From assembly GCA_039555135.1 (NCBI GenBank), contig CP114179.1:2914001-2978000 (forward strand): DNA of 64,000 bases, read 5' to 3'. The DNA is from Phycisphaeraceae bacterium D3-23. Its GTDB lineage: Bacteria; Planctomycetota; Phycisphaerae; Phycisphaerales; Phycisphaeraceae. Below, piece after piece: positions 7,667 to 17,330 of this stretch. The translations under genes were made by a program, and so were the position numbers. Within the stretch, counting starts at the first letter, position 1, and each line of letters opens with the position of its first letter. The notes under the pieces are model-generated. The model was not told the DNA's origin. It searched no databases and saw nothing but the letters and a program-made list of their open reading frames with translations.

Positions 7667-9121
7667 ATGCTTTCTCGCCGTCAGTTCCTGTCACAATCCG
7701 CCGCTGTCACCGCTGGGTTTGCGGGTTTGCACCTGTTTGCCCAGCACGGCCGGGCCGAGGCGGCGCTGCTGGCGCAAGAGAGCCACGCGCGGTTCGGCGG
7801 CTTACTGCAGGACCCGCACGGCGTCCTGGACCTGCCGGCCGGCTTCTCGTACCGAGTCATCTCCAAGGCCGGCGAACGCATGGACGATGGTTTTTTTGTC
7901 CCCGGGCTCCACGACGGCATGGGCTGCTTCGAGGGCCCCGACAACACCGCCATCCTCGTCCGAAACCACGAGGTCACCGGGCACGTCGCGCGCCTCGGGC
8001 CGTTCGGCTGGCGTGATGAACAGCTCGACCGGCTTGAGCCCGGGGCGCTCTATGACCACGGCTTTGGCCTGACGCCCTGCACCGGCGGCACGACGACCGT
8101 GGTCTATGACCTCCGTCGCCAGGAGGTTGTTCGGCATTACCTCTCGCTGGCGGGCACGGCGCGGAATTGTGCCGGCGGACTGACACCTTGGAACAGCTGG
8201 ATCACGTGTGAGGAAACCGTCCAGCGCGCCGACGCGAAGCACGAGCAGGACCACGGCTACAACTTCGAGGTCCCCGCTTCGCCCAACATCGGGCTTGCCC
8301 CGCCGATTGCGCTCAAAGCGATGGGGCGGTTTAATCACGAGGCCGTCGCGGTCGACCCCGAGTCGGGCGCGGTCTACCAGACCGAGGACCGCCAGGACGG
8401 CGCGCTCTACCGATTCCTGCCCGACCACCCCGGCGAGCTGCACCGCGGCGGGAAGCTCCAGGCGATGGTGCTCCGCGGCCACGCATCGTGCGACACCCGC
8501 AACTGGCGCGAGGCGCCCGACGAACTGACAGCGGGTGGGGCGGGACCGGATGGGTTCGTCCACCGCGTCGAGGACTTCGCGGGCATCGAGCCCGGCGCGG
8601 TCTTCGATGTCGACTGGATCGACCTGGACGATGTCGAAGCGCCGGACGATGACCTGCGTTACCGCGCGTTCGCTGCGGGCGCGGCGCGTTTCGCGCGCGG
8701 CGAGGGCATGTGGTACGGCCACGAGTCGGTCTACTTCGCCTGCACGACCGGGGGCCACCGCGGGAAGGGGCAGGTCTGGCGCTATGTCCCCAGCCGGTTC
8801 GAGGCCCAGCCCGACGAGGCCCGCTTCCCGGGTCGGCTTGAGCTGTTTATCGAGCCCAATGACGAGACGCTGCTCCAGCACGCCGACAACCTCTGCATCG
8901 CGCCGTGGGGCGACATCATCGCGTGTGAAGACGGCGGGCCGGTGAACCACATCGTGGGCATCACGCCCGAGGGCGCGCTCTACAAGATTGCGCGTAACAG
9001 CATGAACGGCAGCGAGTTTGCCGGCAGCTGTTTCAGCCACGACGGCAGCACGCTGTTTGTCAACATCCAGAGCGCAGGCATCACACTCGCGATCACCGGC
9101 CCTTGGCGCGACGTCCAATAG
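7667..9121 (+). CDS. PhoX-like (DUF839) exported phosphatase-family protein
   Basis: A protein of 484 residues starting with a twin-arginine-type leader (SRRQFLSQSAAVTAGF at about 3-18). The body matches the DUF839/PhoX beta-propeller family: PHGVLDLPAGFSYRVIS near residue 47, a RNHE motif, NCAGG followed by WNSWITCEE, a GRFNHEA block and a late EDGG plus NSMNGSEFAG segment. PhoX enzymes are calcium/iron alkaline phosphatases exported by Tat. This protein keeps the fold motifs but belongs to the shorter DUF839 branch, so phosphatase activity is likely rather than certain. The start was moved from the first possible codon to 7667 to match the Tat leader. Confidence 0.87.
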   Translation: MLSRRQFLSQSAAVTAGFAGLHLFAQHGRAEAALLAQESHARFGGLLQDPHGVLDLPAGFSYRVISKAGERMDDGFFVPGLHDGMGCFEGPDNTAILVRNHEVTGHVARLGPFGWRDEQLDRLEPGALYDHGFGLTPCTGGTTTVVYDLRRQEVVRHYLSLAGTARNCAGGLTPWNSWITCEETVQRADAKHEQDHGYNFEVPASPNIGLAPPIALKAMGRFNHEAVAVDPESGAVYQTEDRQDGALYRFLPDHPGELHRGGKLQAMVLRGHASCDTRNWREAPDELTAGGAGPDGFVHRVEDFAGIEPGAVFDVDWIDLDDVEAPDDDLRYRAFAAGAARFARGEGMWYGHESVYFACTTGGHRGKGQVWRYVPSRFEAQPDEARFPGRLELFIEPNDETLLQHADNLCIAPWGDIIACEDGGPVNHIVGITPEGALYKIARNSMNGSEFAGSCFSHDGSTLFVNIQSAGITLAITGPWRDVQ

Positions 9122-9261
9122 GTCGCGGGTAGCCGGGCGACCCGCCGTCCGCGAAAACAGTTGGCGGTCACGGATTCAGGTACAATGGTGGATTGCGCGT
9201 CGGGCAACCGAGCCCGGCGACACCCACGCCCTGCGCCAAACGCGCAGCCCCCGAGACCCCG

Positions 9262-11241
9262 ATGACCACCCCCCCAACCGACCGGCCCGGCTTCGACACG
9301 CTGTGCCTCAGCGATCCCGTCCTCAAAGCCGTCCAAAAAATCGGCTACGACACCCCATCGCCTATCCAGGCCGCGACCATCCCCTACGTCCTCGAAGGCC
9401 GGGACATGATCGGCCAGGCGCAGACCGGCACAGGCAAGACCGCCGCCTTCGCGCTGCCCATCCTCTCCAACCTCGACCTCAAAGATACAAGGCCCCAGGC
9501 GCTCGTCCTCGCGCCCACCCGCGAGCTCGCCATCCAGGTCGCCGAGGCCTTCCAGAACTATGCGGCCAACCTCAAGGGCTTCCACGTCCTGCCGATCTAC
9601 GGCGGACAGCCCTACGAAGGCCAGCTCCGCCGGCTCGCACGCGGGGTCCACGTCATCGTCGGCACACCGGGCCGGGTGATGGACCACCTCAAACGCAAGA
9701 CACTCGACCTCGGCGCGCTCAAGACCCTCGTCCTCGACGAGGCCGACGAGATGCTCCGCATGGGCTTCATCGAGGACGTCGAGTGGATCATGGAGCAGAC
9801 GCCCAGCAGCCGGCAGGTCGCGCTGTTCTCCGCGACGATGCCGGATGCGGTCGCGCGGATCGCGTCGCGCCACCTCGACGACCCGGCGGTGGTGGAATTG
9901 CAAGCCACGAGCAGCGTCACCGAAAACATCCGCCAGCGCTACCTCCCGCTACAGTGGCAGCAGAAGGTCGATGCGCTGACCCGTGTCCTCGAAGCGACCG
10001 ACTACGACGCGACCATCGTTTTCGTCCGCACCCGCAAGGACACCGCCGAGCTCACCACGAAGCTCGAAGCGCGCGGGTATGCGTCTGCGCCGCTGTCGGG
10101 CGATATCCCGCAGGCGCAGCGCGAGCGCACCATCAACCGCTTCAAGAAGGGCGAAATCGACGTCGTCGTCGCGACCGATGTCGCTGCGCGTGGGCTCGAT
10201 GTCGACCGGATCGGGCACGTCATCAACTTCGACATGCCCGGCGACCTGGAGGCGTATGTCCACCGCGTCGGCCGGACGGGACGCGCGGGACGCGAAGGCG
10301 CGGCGACGCTCTTCGTCACGCCACGCGAGCAACGCTGGCTCCAGTCGATCGAGCGTGCGACGGGCCAGAAGATCGAAAAGATGTCCCTGCCCTCCGCCGC
10401 CGATATCAACGAGGCCCGCATCGCCCGCTTCAAGCAGCGCATCACCGACACCATCGGCAGCGACGACCTCGAGCTCGCGACGCAGACACTCACCGACTAC
10501 TGCGAAGAGCACGCCGCCAAGCCGCTCGACGTTGCCGTCGCATTGGCCCGCATCGTGCTCGGCGAATCCCCGCTGCTCGATGAGCGCGAGCAGCCCGCCT
10601 GGTCGCCCAAGCCCGACGCCCGGCCGCTCCGCGTGAAAGCCAGCGACGACGCACTGCGCCCTTACCGCATCGAGGTCGGCCGGACCCACAACGTCCGGGC
10701 CGGCAACATCGTCGGCGCGATCGCGAACGAAGCCAACATTGACAGCGCGAACATCGGCCGCATCATCATCGAGCACGACTTCGCCATCGTGCATCTGCCC
10801 AGCGACCTGCCCGCCGAAAAAATCGCGCACCTGCGCAACGTCTGGGTCGCCGGCCGACAGCTCCACCTCGCGCCCGCAGGCCCGCAGCAAAACCACCGCG
10901 GCCGACCCACGGGCCACCCGCCGCACCAACGCGGCAGCGCGCCCCGCGCCGGCGTCAAACCCAAGTACGCTAAGCCCGGCAAGCACAAGCCCAAGTACAA
11001 GCCCAAACCCACCAACAACCACGCCGCCCCGGCGGAGCCCGCTTCAGCGGGCGTCTCCCCCAAACCCAAACCCAAAACAAAATCCAATAAGTCCGCCGCC
11101 AACAAACCCATCAAGGGCAAAGGCAAAACCAAGGGCAAGCAGGCCGGCAAGAAGGGCGTCTCGAAATCAAAGCCCCGCCCCAAGCCTAAGTCGAAGGCCA
11201 AGAAGCCTATCAAGACGTCCGACCGCTTCAAGCCGAAGTAG
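9262..11241 (+). CDS. DEAD-box ATP-dependent RNA helicase (CsdA/DeaD type)
   Basis: A protein of 659 residues. The RecA-like core (about 10-370) has AQTGTGKT (Walker A, ending near residue 60), PTRELA, TPGR, DEAD and SAT, followed by the second RecA domain with the ATDVAARGLDVD and HRVGRTGRAG motifs. A DbpA-type RNA-binding domain follows (about 470-545), as in CsdA/DeaD. The last 100 or so residues are a Lys/Pro-rich disordered tail with many KPK repeats. The enzyme should unwind structured RNA in ribosome assembly or cold adaptation. The ATG at 9262 starts the conserved region; upstream in-frame sequence looks non-coding. Confidence 0.93.
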   Translation: MTTPPTDRPGFDTLCLSDPVLKAVQKIGYDTPSPIQAATIPYVLEGRDMIGQAQTGTGKTAAFALPILSNLDLKDTRPQALVLAPTRELAIQVAEAFQNYAANLKGFHVLPIYGGQPYEGQLRRLARGVHVIVGTPGRVMDHLKRKTLDLGALKTLVLDEADEMLRMGFIEDVEWIMEQTPSSRQVALFSATMPDAVARIASRHLDDPAVVELQATSSVTENIRQRYLPLQWQQKVDALTRVLEATDYDATIVFVRTRKDTAELTTKLEARGYASAPLSGDIPQAQRERTINRFKKGEIDVVVATDVAARGLDVDRIGHVINFDMPGDLEAYVHRVGRTGRAGREGAATLFVTPREQRWLQSIERATGQKIEKMSLPSAADINEARIARFKQRITDTIGSDDLELATQTLTDYCEEHAAKPLDVAVALARIVLGESPLLDEREQPAWSPKPDARPLRVKASDDALRPYRIEVGRTHNVRAGNIVGAIANEANIDSANIGRIIIEHDFAIVHLPSDLPAEKIAHLRNVWVAGRQLHLAPAGPQQNHRGRPTGHPPHQRGSAPRAGVKPKYAKPGKHKPKYKPKPTNNHAAPAEPASAGVSPKPKPKTKSNKSAANKPIKGKGKTKGKQAGKKGVSKSKPRPKPKSKAKKPIKTSDRFKPK

Positions 11242-11256
11242 GCCAACAGAGGGCCA

Positions 11257-11652
11257 CTAGGTCTCTGCGATGATGATCATCACGATCGCGGCGATCCCGA
11301 TCAGCGTCCCAAGCGAGCCGGTCACGATCCCGATCCACGCGCGGATGGTGCTCGTCGTTTTGCCGTAGGCGGATTCCTGCACGTTCCACTTCTTAAGCCC
11401 GAGCACGCCCAGCAGGATCGCGAGTGGGCCCAGAAGCGGCCCCGCGATGCACAGGATCATCGAAAAAATCCCCATGTAGCACGAGATCGCCGCGAGCGGG
11501 TTCGTCGGGATGATCGCGTCCAGCGGGCTTGCGCTCTCCTGCTGCGGCGGGCGATGCCCTTGCGGCGCATGCGGATGCGCATGCGGCGGCGGGGTCGGCG
11601 GGTGGGGCGGCTGCTGTTGCGGGTCGGTCGGGCCCGGGGATGGGTCTTCCAT
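11257..11652 (-). CDS. DUF4190-like membrane protein with proline-rich N-terminus
   Basis: A protein of 131 residues. The first 45 are rich in Pro, His and Gln. Then come two to three hydrophobic helices with NPLAAISCYMGIFSM and LGPLAILLGVLGLKKW, the usual DUF4190 pattern. The ATG ending at 11652 is chosen because an AGAGG site precedes it; an upstream in-frame start at 11700 is possible. It is convergent with the helicase gene. Function unknown. Confidence 0.68.
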   Translation of the reverse strand: MEDPSPGPTDPQQQPPHPPTPPPHAHPHAPQGHRPPQQESASPLDAIIPTNPLAAISCYMGIFSMILCIAGPLLGPLAILLGVLGLKKWNVQESAYGKTTSTIRAWIGIVTGSLGTLIGIAAIVMIIIAET

Positions 11653-11726
11653 GTTGCCTCTGCCTGTTAGAAAGGAGCGGGATCGACGCCACGGTAACAC
11701 GATCCCAAATACTTTGGGCCGACGCG

Positions 11727-12281
11727 CTACGCCCGCGCCATGCGCCAGCCCGTACGCACCCGCCGCTCCGCCTCGCCCCAGCCCGCCATCGACTTGCTCA
11801 GCGAGATCGCCCGCCCGCGCTCGACCTTAATGCGGAGCGTATCGTGGCCGTCCACGACGTCGCGGACCTCCTCAAACAGCACAAACCGCTCGCCGCGCAG
11901 CCCACGGACCGCGATCCCCTCGGCCGTGATAATGACGCGGTACCTGAACATCTCGATCCCGCCGAGCGTGATCGCGACGGTGAGGAATGCGACCAGACCC
12001 CAGAGCACCGCCTGGTAGGTCCTCGATGTTGACGACAGCATCCCGGTGAACAGCATCGCGCCGGGGACGAGCGAGACGACCAGCAGCCCGACGATCACCA
12101 TGCCGACGCGCGAGCCCTTGCCGTGTTGCAGCACGATCACATCGCCGTCGTGCTCAGGCATCTTTCGGCCCTGTTTCGCGGCGTAGGCCTGCACGGCCAG
12201 TGTGATGATGCCCGTGACCAGGACCGTCGCAAAAGTCGAGATCAATCCCGCCACGGCGTCTCCCACAGTCAGAGAAATCAA
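11727..12281 (-). CDS. Membrane protein of unknown function with possible bacterial PH-like tail
   Basis: A protein of 184 residues. It has one N-terminal helix (about 8-30), then two adjacent helices (about 58-80 and 90-110), and a soluble C-terminal part whose FRYRVIITAEGIAVRG start resembles bacterial PH (bPH2-type) domains. I do not recognise the full-length family. Its ATG overlaps the stop of the upstream gene by four bases, so the two are translationally coupled. Confidence 0.68.
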   Translation of the reverse strand: MISLTVGDAVAGLISTFATVLVTGIITLAVQAYAAKQGRKMPEHDGDVIVLQHGKGSRVGMVIVGLLVVSLVPGAMLFTGMLSSTSRTYQAVLWGLVAFLTVAITLGGIEMFRYRVIITAEGIAVRGLRGERFVLFEEVRDVVDGHDTLRIKVERGRAISLSKSMAGWGEAERRVRTGWRMARA

Positions 12282-13294
12282 CGCGAAAACGTAAGTGACT
12301 CCGCCATCGCGTCGAAGCCTTCGAGCTGATCGAGGCGGTCCTTGTCGTAGCGCGCGGTGAGTACAACCATCTGGTCATCGACGATCGCCGTGTAGTAGCA
12401 CGTCGCCAGCGCCGCGCCCTCCACCGCCGGCACGCTGATCCGCCAGATCAACAGCCCGTTCACATCCCGGTACGACACCTCGGCCCCGCCGCGCGCACGC
12501 TGCGTCTGCCGGCCTAAACGAAATTCCTGTCGGTCTTCACTGTCCTCGATCACCGGCGAAGCCAGCCCCGCGTCCCGCGGGTGTACCGTATCGACCCGCA
12601 GGTCAAGACCGATCCCACGCGACCCCGGCACGTCCCACGACGCACGCCGAGCGCTCTGCCCCTCGAACGAGAACTCCGTCGTCGGCCGCAGCGCAAACGA
12701 ACCCACCGTCACCGGATCACCCAAAAACGCCTCGTAATCATCCGCCGATTCCCACCGCGCATACGGCACAAGCGCCGACGCATCCGGCAGCGGCGAGTAG
12801 ATCACCACCATCGGCCCGACCGGATCTGGCTCAGCTTCGACGGGCTGGCTCGGACCGCCGGGGTTTCGCGTCGGCGGAGGGGTCCGCGTCGGCCCGCCGG
12901 GGTTCACCGGCAGCACCGTGCGGCCCGGGGGAGTCGGGGCCTGCGTCTCTTCGCGGCTGGGCGTGGGGCGCTGCAGCGGCGTGATCGTATGAGTCCCCGT
13001 CCGGCTCGGGGCCTGCGTCGTCGTGTGCGAATGGGGATGCGACGGGCTGTTGGATCGAGGCAGACTGATCGCCGGGTTGTTCAGACCCACGTTGTCGGTG
13101 AGCCAGCGGTTCTGCTCCATCCGCCTGTCTATGCGATCGGTAAAGCGTTCGCGTTTCTCGCGCTGGGCCTCGTCGCGCTGGGCCTGCCGCTCTTCGCTGC
13201 GCTCTTTCATATAAAGATACCGGCCCGTCCGCGCGACACCCATCACCACCGCCAAAATGACACCGCCCGATGTGACTTGCCACTTGCGATCCAT
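12278..13294 (-). CDS. Single-pass membrane protein with Thr/Pro-rich linker, unknown function
   Basis: About 338 residues from the ATG ending at 13294. It has an N-terminal transmembrane helix (about 8-26), then a highly charged Glu/Arg/Lys coiled-coil-like stretch (EERQAQRDEAQREKRERF), a long Pro/Thr-rich low-complexity linker (about 90-170) and a folded C-terminal domain of about 170 residues. I do not recognise that domain. It overlaps the next gene by an ATGA junction, forming a two-gene operon. Confidence 0.65.
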   Translation of the reverse strand: MDRKWQVTSGGVILAVVMGVARTGRYLYMKERSEERQAQRDEAQREKRERFTDRIDRRMEQNRWLTDNVGLNNPAISLPRSNSPSHPHSHTTTQAPSRTGTHTITPLQRPTPSREETQAPTPPGRTVLPVNPGGPTRTPPPTRNPGGPSQPVEAEPDPVGPMVVIYSPLPDASALVPYARWESADDYEAFLGDPVTVGSFALRPTTEFSFEGQSARRASWDVPGSRGIGLDLRVDTVHPRDAGLASPVIEDSEDRQEFRLGRQTQRARGGAEVSYRDVNGLLIWRISVPAVEGAALATCYYTAIVDDQMVVLTARYDKDRLDQLEGFDAMAESLTFSR

Positions 13295-13461
13295 CGATCC
13301 AGCTCCCAAAAGCCCGCCGAAAAATCCGAAGCCCGGCCCGTGAATTGTAAACCATGCCCGCCCGGCAGACCAGAGTCTTTGCGATGACCCGCCTAGCCGA
13401 CGAATCGCCTTAGCGCGGTAGACTCACCGAAAACCCTTCGCCTATCGCCCCTGGTGTGCTT

Positions 13462-14331
13462 ATGCCAAACAACAACGATCTCAATCACTCGCCCGACATC
13501 ACACCCGAGCACGCCGAGGCCTACGCATGGAACAAGGCCGCCTGGGACGAACGCGTCCCCGCCCACTGGGAGTCGGCCATGTACCGCGCCCACGCGGATG
13601 CACTCCGGCGCGGCGACCCGATGCTGCATGACGACCTCGTGCAACGCGCCGGCGACCTCACCGGCAAGTCCCTCATCCACCTCCAGTGCCACATGGGTAT
13701 GGAGACCCTCGCCTGGGCACTGCTCGGCGCAACAACCGTCGGCATCGACTTCTCCCCAAACGCTATCGACAAAGCCAACACCCTCCGCGACGAACTCGAG
13801 CTCGACGCCCGCTTCATCTGCACCAACGTCTACGACACCCGCGACCACTTGGACGGCGAAACCTTCGACACCGTCTTCGTCTCCATCGGCTCGCTCTGCT
13901 GGCTGCCCGATATCGCCCGATGGGCAACACTCGTCGCGTCCCTCCTCAAGCCCGGCGGCCTGCTGCTGCTCAACGACGTCCACCCCGTCATCAACATGCT
14001 CGACGATAGCGACGACCCGCCGGGCTTCGCCGTCGCCTACCCCTACCTCGGCGACGAACGCCTCGTCCTCGACGACGACGAAAACAGCTACGCCGCGCAG
14101 GACACGGTTTTTCAGAACAACAAGATGGCCGAGTGGCCCCATACCTTCGGCACGATCATCACCCAGCTCGTCAACGCCGGCCTCCGCATCGAAACGATGG
14201 AAGAATCGTCCCGCTGCGTCTGGCCGGCCTTCAAGGTGATGGAAGAAACCGCCCCCTTCCGCTGGGACTTCCCCGGCCAATGGCGCGGCAAGGTCCCCGT
14301 CGACTTCACGCTCACGGCCCGAAAGCCATGA
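13462..14331 (+). CDS. Class I SAM-dependent methyltransferase
   Basis: A protein of 289 residues. The SAM-binding motif I region is LIHLQCHMGMETLAWA followed by GIDFSPNAID at the second strand end. Later LLKPGGLLLLND marks the post-II/III region. The N-terminal extension (AWNKAAWDERVPAHW) is shared with a bacterial methyltransferase subgroup of unknown substrate. The ATG at 13462 is used; a GTG six bases earlier is possible. Confidence 0.85.
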   Translation: MPNNNDLNHSPDITPEHAEAYAWNKAAWDERVPAHWESAMYRAHADALRRGDPMLHDDLVQRAGDLTGKSLIHLQCHMGMETLAWALLGATTVGIDFSPNAIDKANTLRDELELDARFICTNVYDTRDHLDGETFDTVFVSIGSLCWLPDIARWATLVASLLKPGGLLLLNDVHPVINMLDDSDDPPGFAVAYPYLGDERLVLDDDENSYAAQDTVFQNNKMAEWPHTFGTIITQLVNAGLRIETMEESSRCVWPAFKVMEETAPFRWDFPGQWRGKVPVDFTLTARKP

Positions 14332-14447
14332 ACCTCCCGCGTGGGGTGTCCAAGCGCAGGCACGGCAAAACCCTTGACGCCCCCCAAACCCGCCGGTAAA
14401 GTCGATGTCGCGTTGAGGAGCCGCTTCACTTCCTGGAGAGATAAGAC

Positions 14448-15032
14448 ATGGGCCGAGCCCTTTTCACCGCGATCGCGGTTGTCCTGCTTGCCATGCCCGC
14501 CGCGCCGCAGGACACCTACTTCTCGTTTGACAGCGCGCCCGGCACCTGGGTCGGCCAGGGCTTTACCGACTACTCCGTCGCGCCGAGCAACGGCTGGTCG
14601 ATCAGCGCCGAACGCAACAACGACAACGGCGTGACCTTCGATATCACACGCGATGCCGGGCCCGACCCCAACATGAGCAACTACTTCTGGCGGCTCGACC
14701 TCGCCGCGCCGTTCAACGCGGACCTGACGCCCGGCTTCTACGACGAGACCGCACGCTGGCCCTTCCAGGACACCGACCAGCCCGGGCTCACCCTCTCGGG
14801 CAACCACCGCGGCAACAACCGAAACGGCGGCTTCTTCGAAGTCCTCGAAGCCGAGTACGGCCCCGGCGGCGAAGTCCTCCGCTTCGCCGTGAACTTCACC
14901 CAGTACGGCGAAGAGCAGGAAAGCCGATGGATCACCGGCCAGCTCCGCTACAACGCCACCGTCCCCGAGCCCGGCAGCGCGATGCTCTGTGCGCTCGGCG
15001 GAGCAGCGCTGCTCCGCCGCCGCCGACGCTGA
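14448..15032 (+). CDS. PEP-CTERM sorted exported protein
   Basis: A protein of 194 residues with a signal peptide (about 1-20) and a C-terminal VPEPGSAMLCALGGAALL segment followed by five arginines. The ectodomain is beta-rich and aromatic (YFSFDSAPGTWVGQG, NYFWRLDLAAPF), and the acidic/aromatic pattern suggests a carbohydrate-binding-like sandwich, but no family is recognised. GGAGAG lies 8-13 bases before the ATG, which supports the start. It is the third PEP-CTERM protein in 15 kb, all on separate transcripts. Confidence 0.82.
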   Translation: MGRALFTAIAVVLLAMPAAPQDTYFSFDSAPGTWVGQGFTDYSVAPSNGWSISAERNNDNGVTFDITRDAGPDPNMSNYFWRLDLAAPFNADLTPGFYDETARWPFQDTDQPGLTLSGNHRGNNRNGGFFEVLEAEYGPGGEVLRFAVNFTQYGEEQESRWITGQLRYNATVPEPGSAMLCALGGAALLRRRRR

Positions 15033-15189
15033 ACGGCGAGCCGCTGAATCCTTCGCCTAACAAAGCCGCCGATACCCTCGGCGGTCTCCGTTGTGATGCG
15101 CTCGCAGCATCCCCGACGGAACCCGCGACGGGGCTGCGGCGTTAGAAGGGGTGTCGACACGGCTTCCCCCTCAAGAAAGGCCGACACCC

Positions 15190-15606
15190 ATGCGTATCCG
15201 ATGGCTGACCGGGCCCCTCCTGCTCACCTGCGCCGGGCTCTGGGCCTGCGTCGGCGGCGCGGCGACGCACACCGACAACCCACCGAACGGCGCAGGCGAC
15301 GCCCCGCCCCGCGCCGACGCTGCGGTGGAAGCCCCGGCCGAGTCGTTCGAAAACGCCGCGGCACCGTTCTTTGCGACATATTGCTTCGCCTGCCACCGGG
15401 GCCAGCGGCAGGAGGGCGACATCGACCTGTCCATCCTCACCGCTACGAACTTCGCCGAGCACGCGGAGCTGTGGGAGGAGATCGGGTTCCAGGTCGAGAG
15501 CGGCGGTATGCCCGCCGGCTGGGGCAACAAACCCACCGCCGACGAACGCGAGGCCTTCGTCGCCTGGGTCAACGCCCGGCTCGAAGCAACCCAAGCCGCC
15601 GACTAA
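15190..15606 (+). CDS. Small exported cytochrome c-like protein (Planctomycete cytochrome type)
   Basis: A protein of 138 residues. A hydrophobic leader with a Cys near residue 20 could be a lipoprotein signal, though the residue before Ala-Cys is Trp, which is unusual. After a low-complexity linker comes a single haem-attachment motif CFACH (about 65-69) and a GGMPAGWGNKPTADE segment holding the probable Met axial ligand. This is the pattern of the Planctomycete cytochrome c domain (PSCyt1) usually fused to larger proteins, here standing alone. It is a likely periplasmic electron carrier. An AAAGG site precedes the ATG at 15190. Confidence 0.78.
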   Translation: MRIRWLTGPLLLTCAGLWACVGGAATHTDNPPNGAGDAPPRADAAVEAPAESFENAAAPFFATYCFACHRGQRQEGDIDLSILTATNFAEHAELWEEIGFQVESGGMPAGWGNKPTADEREAFVAWVNARLEATQAAD

Positions 15607-15624
15607 ACACGGCGGAACCCAACC

Positions 15625-15694
15625 ACGAGCCGCGACCGTCAGCGAGCGGGGCGACTCGCGGGGGGTGAGGGCCGCTCCCTCACGGTCGCGGGGC
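15625..15694. repeat. CCGCGACCGT-type inverted repeat, copy 1
   Basis: The left arm (about 15625-15652) begins ACGAGCCGCGACCGTCAG. The right arm (about 15670-15694) is the inverted CTCCCTCACGGTCGCGG. The right arm supplies the last codons and the TGA of the DUF2726 gene. The same element with a near-perfect stem recurs at 28800-28878. Confidence 0.78.
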
Positions 15695-16201
15695 GTGTTG
15701 GGCAAGGCCTGTCTCCAATTGAATGCGCACTTCGTCGATGTTGTACGCGCGGCGGGCCGGGAAACGCAGCAGCACCAGCCCTGCGTCGGCACACGCCTTG
15801 TCCTTCACTGCGTCGCGCTCCTGTGCCTTCTGGCCCTGGTGTGACGCATCGTCCAACTCGACCGCCGCGACGATCTTCATCGTCTCCGCATCGCACAGGA
15901 CGAAGTCGATGTGTTTTCGGTTGATCCGGTTCCGCCAGCTCTGGTACTTCTCGGTGCCTTTGCGGATGCTCAGCAGGTCGCCCATCCCGACCTTCGGGCA
16001 CACCACCCACCGCTCGCCGCACGCCTGCTGCAACACACGGAAGAACGAGAACTCCGCCTTCGACAGCAGCCAGTCCTTCTTCGCAAACGGCCAAGGCCCA
16101 TCGTCTTTGGATGCGTCGCCCCCACCCCCGGCCCCGCCACCGGAAAACAGGTCCAGAAAAAACGCGAGGCAGCCGGAAGGGGGTCGTGAGTCGTTGGGCA
16201 T
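15680..16201 (-). CDS. DUF2726 domain protein (nuclease-like)
   Basis: A protein of 173 residues. After a Gly-rich N-terminal linker, the DUF2726 domain (about 40-165) has LSKAEFSFFRVLQQA, HIDFVLCDAETMKIVAAVELDD and a closing DAGLVLLRFPA. The D...ExD spacing matches the PD-(D/E)xK nuclease-like fold assigned to this family. The partner or target is unknown. Its 3' end is made from a palindromic repeat, so the last residues are probably not conserved. Confidence 0.82.
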   Translation of the reverse strand: MPNDSRPPSGCLAFFLDLFSGGGAGGGGDASKDDGPWPFAKKDWLLSKAEFSFFRVLQQACGERWVVCPKVGMGDLLSIRKGTEKYQSWRNRINRKHIDFVLCDAETMKIVAAVELDDASHQGQKAQERDAVKDKACADAGLVLLRFPARRAYNIDEVRIQLETGLAQHAPRP

Positions 16202-16253
16202 CCCGCCATCCTACAAAACCCGGGTGGCCGGGGCTGAGTCCACGAAGCCCCGA

Positions 16254-16304
16254 AAAATGGTGTCGGATACCGATTTCTCGTTTCTGGGAAAACGGTATCC
16301 GACA
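16254..16304. repeat. Palindrome arm and target duplication left of the insertion sequence
   Basis: TGTCGGATACCG at 16261-16272 pairs perfectly with CGGTATCCGACA at 16293-16304. The last nine bases (TATCCGACA, 16296-16304) are the left target duplication. Removing the insertion sequence and one duplication restores a longer palindrome, whose distal arm CCATTTCC continues at 17340. Confidence 0.8.
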
Positions 16305-17330
16305 GGCTCTGTTGCGACCCTCCGGATGTTCGGCGCTTGTTCGATTTGCGCTCCCGGCTTCGAGCGGTTACATGATACGGGATGGAAACCTGCCGATCGC
16401 CATGGACGGTGATGCGGGTGGCGCATGACGTGGCGACGCGGACGCTGCCCGAATACGCCTCGCCGTTCAGCCGACACGACTTCACACTGGCGCAGTTGTT
16501 CGCGTGCCTGGTGGCGCGGGAGATGATGAAGCTCAGCTACCGCAAGGCCGTGGCGTTGCTGAACGACACCGACTGGTGCGCTCGCCTGGGGATGGCGAAG
16601 GTGCCCGACGCCTCGACGCTCTGCCGCGCGTTCGAGACGATCGTTGGATTGACGCAAGCCAACCGCATGCTCGACCTGATCATCGGCGTGATGAAGACGC
16701 GCGGCTTCACCGGCGACACGCTGGCGCTCGACTCGACGATGTTCGATACCCACCCGCGCAGCCGGCACTACGAGCGGCGGTGTCGTCGCCACGCGTCTGA
16801 CGACAAAAACACTATCAGACAAAGGCGATCCGACACCGCCAAACGCCTGCCCAAACTGGCGGTCGGTATCGACACGCGGACGCACCTGATCGCCTCGGCG
16901 GTCGCGAAGACCGGCCTGGGCAGTGATGCGCCCGACTTTGTGCCGCTGCTGGTCGACGGCGACCGGCGTCTGCTCGTGACGCACGTGCTGGCCGACGCGG
17001 GCTATGACTCGGGGCGTAACCACTACCTCGCGCGGGACCGGCTGGGCGTGCGTTCATGGATCAAGGCCAAGGTCGGCCGGCCCGCCCGGCCCCGATGGCC
17101 CGCGACCGACCCGTACCGCCGATCCATGCAGCGCGAACTCGCCGGGACACAACAAGGCAGACGCTACGGCCAACGGGCGCAGGTCGAGACGGTGATGAGC
17201 ATGCTCAAACGCAACCTCGGCGACGCCCCGCGCGCCCGAACCCGTCACGCCCGGGAGATGGCCCTGCTGCTCAAAGTCCTCGTCCACAACCTGATGATCG
17301 TCCGGCGAAGGAGAGGGTCGCAACAGAGCC
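16305..17330 (+). mobile_element. Insertion sequence of IS5 family, IS903-like, 1026 bp
   Basis: Perfect 18-bp terminal inverted repeats, GGCTCTGTTGCGACCCTC at 16305-16322 and its complement at 17313-17330, bound the element. A 9-bp direct repeat, TATCCGACA, flanks it at 16296-16304 and 17331-17339. The repeat length, the GGCTnTGTTG start, the 9-bp duplication and the DDE transposase inside match the IS903 subgroup of IS5. It looks complete and recent, since both the repeats and the duplication are perfect. Confidence 0.92.
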
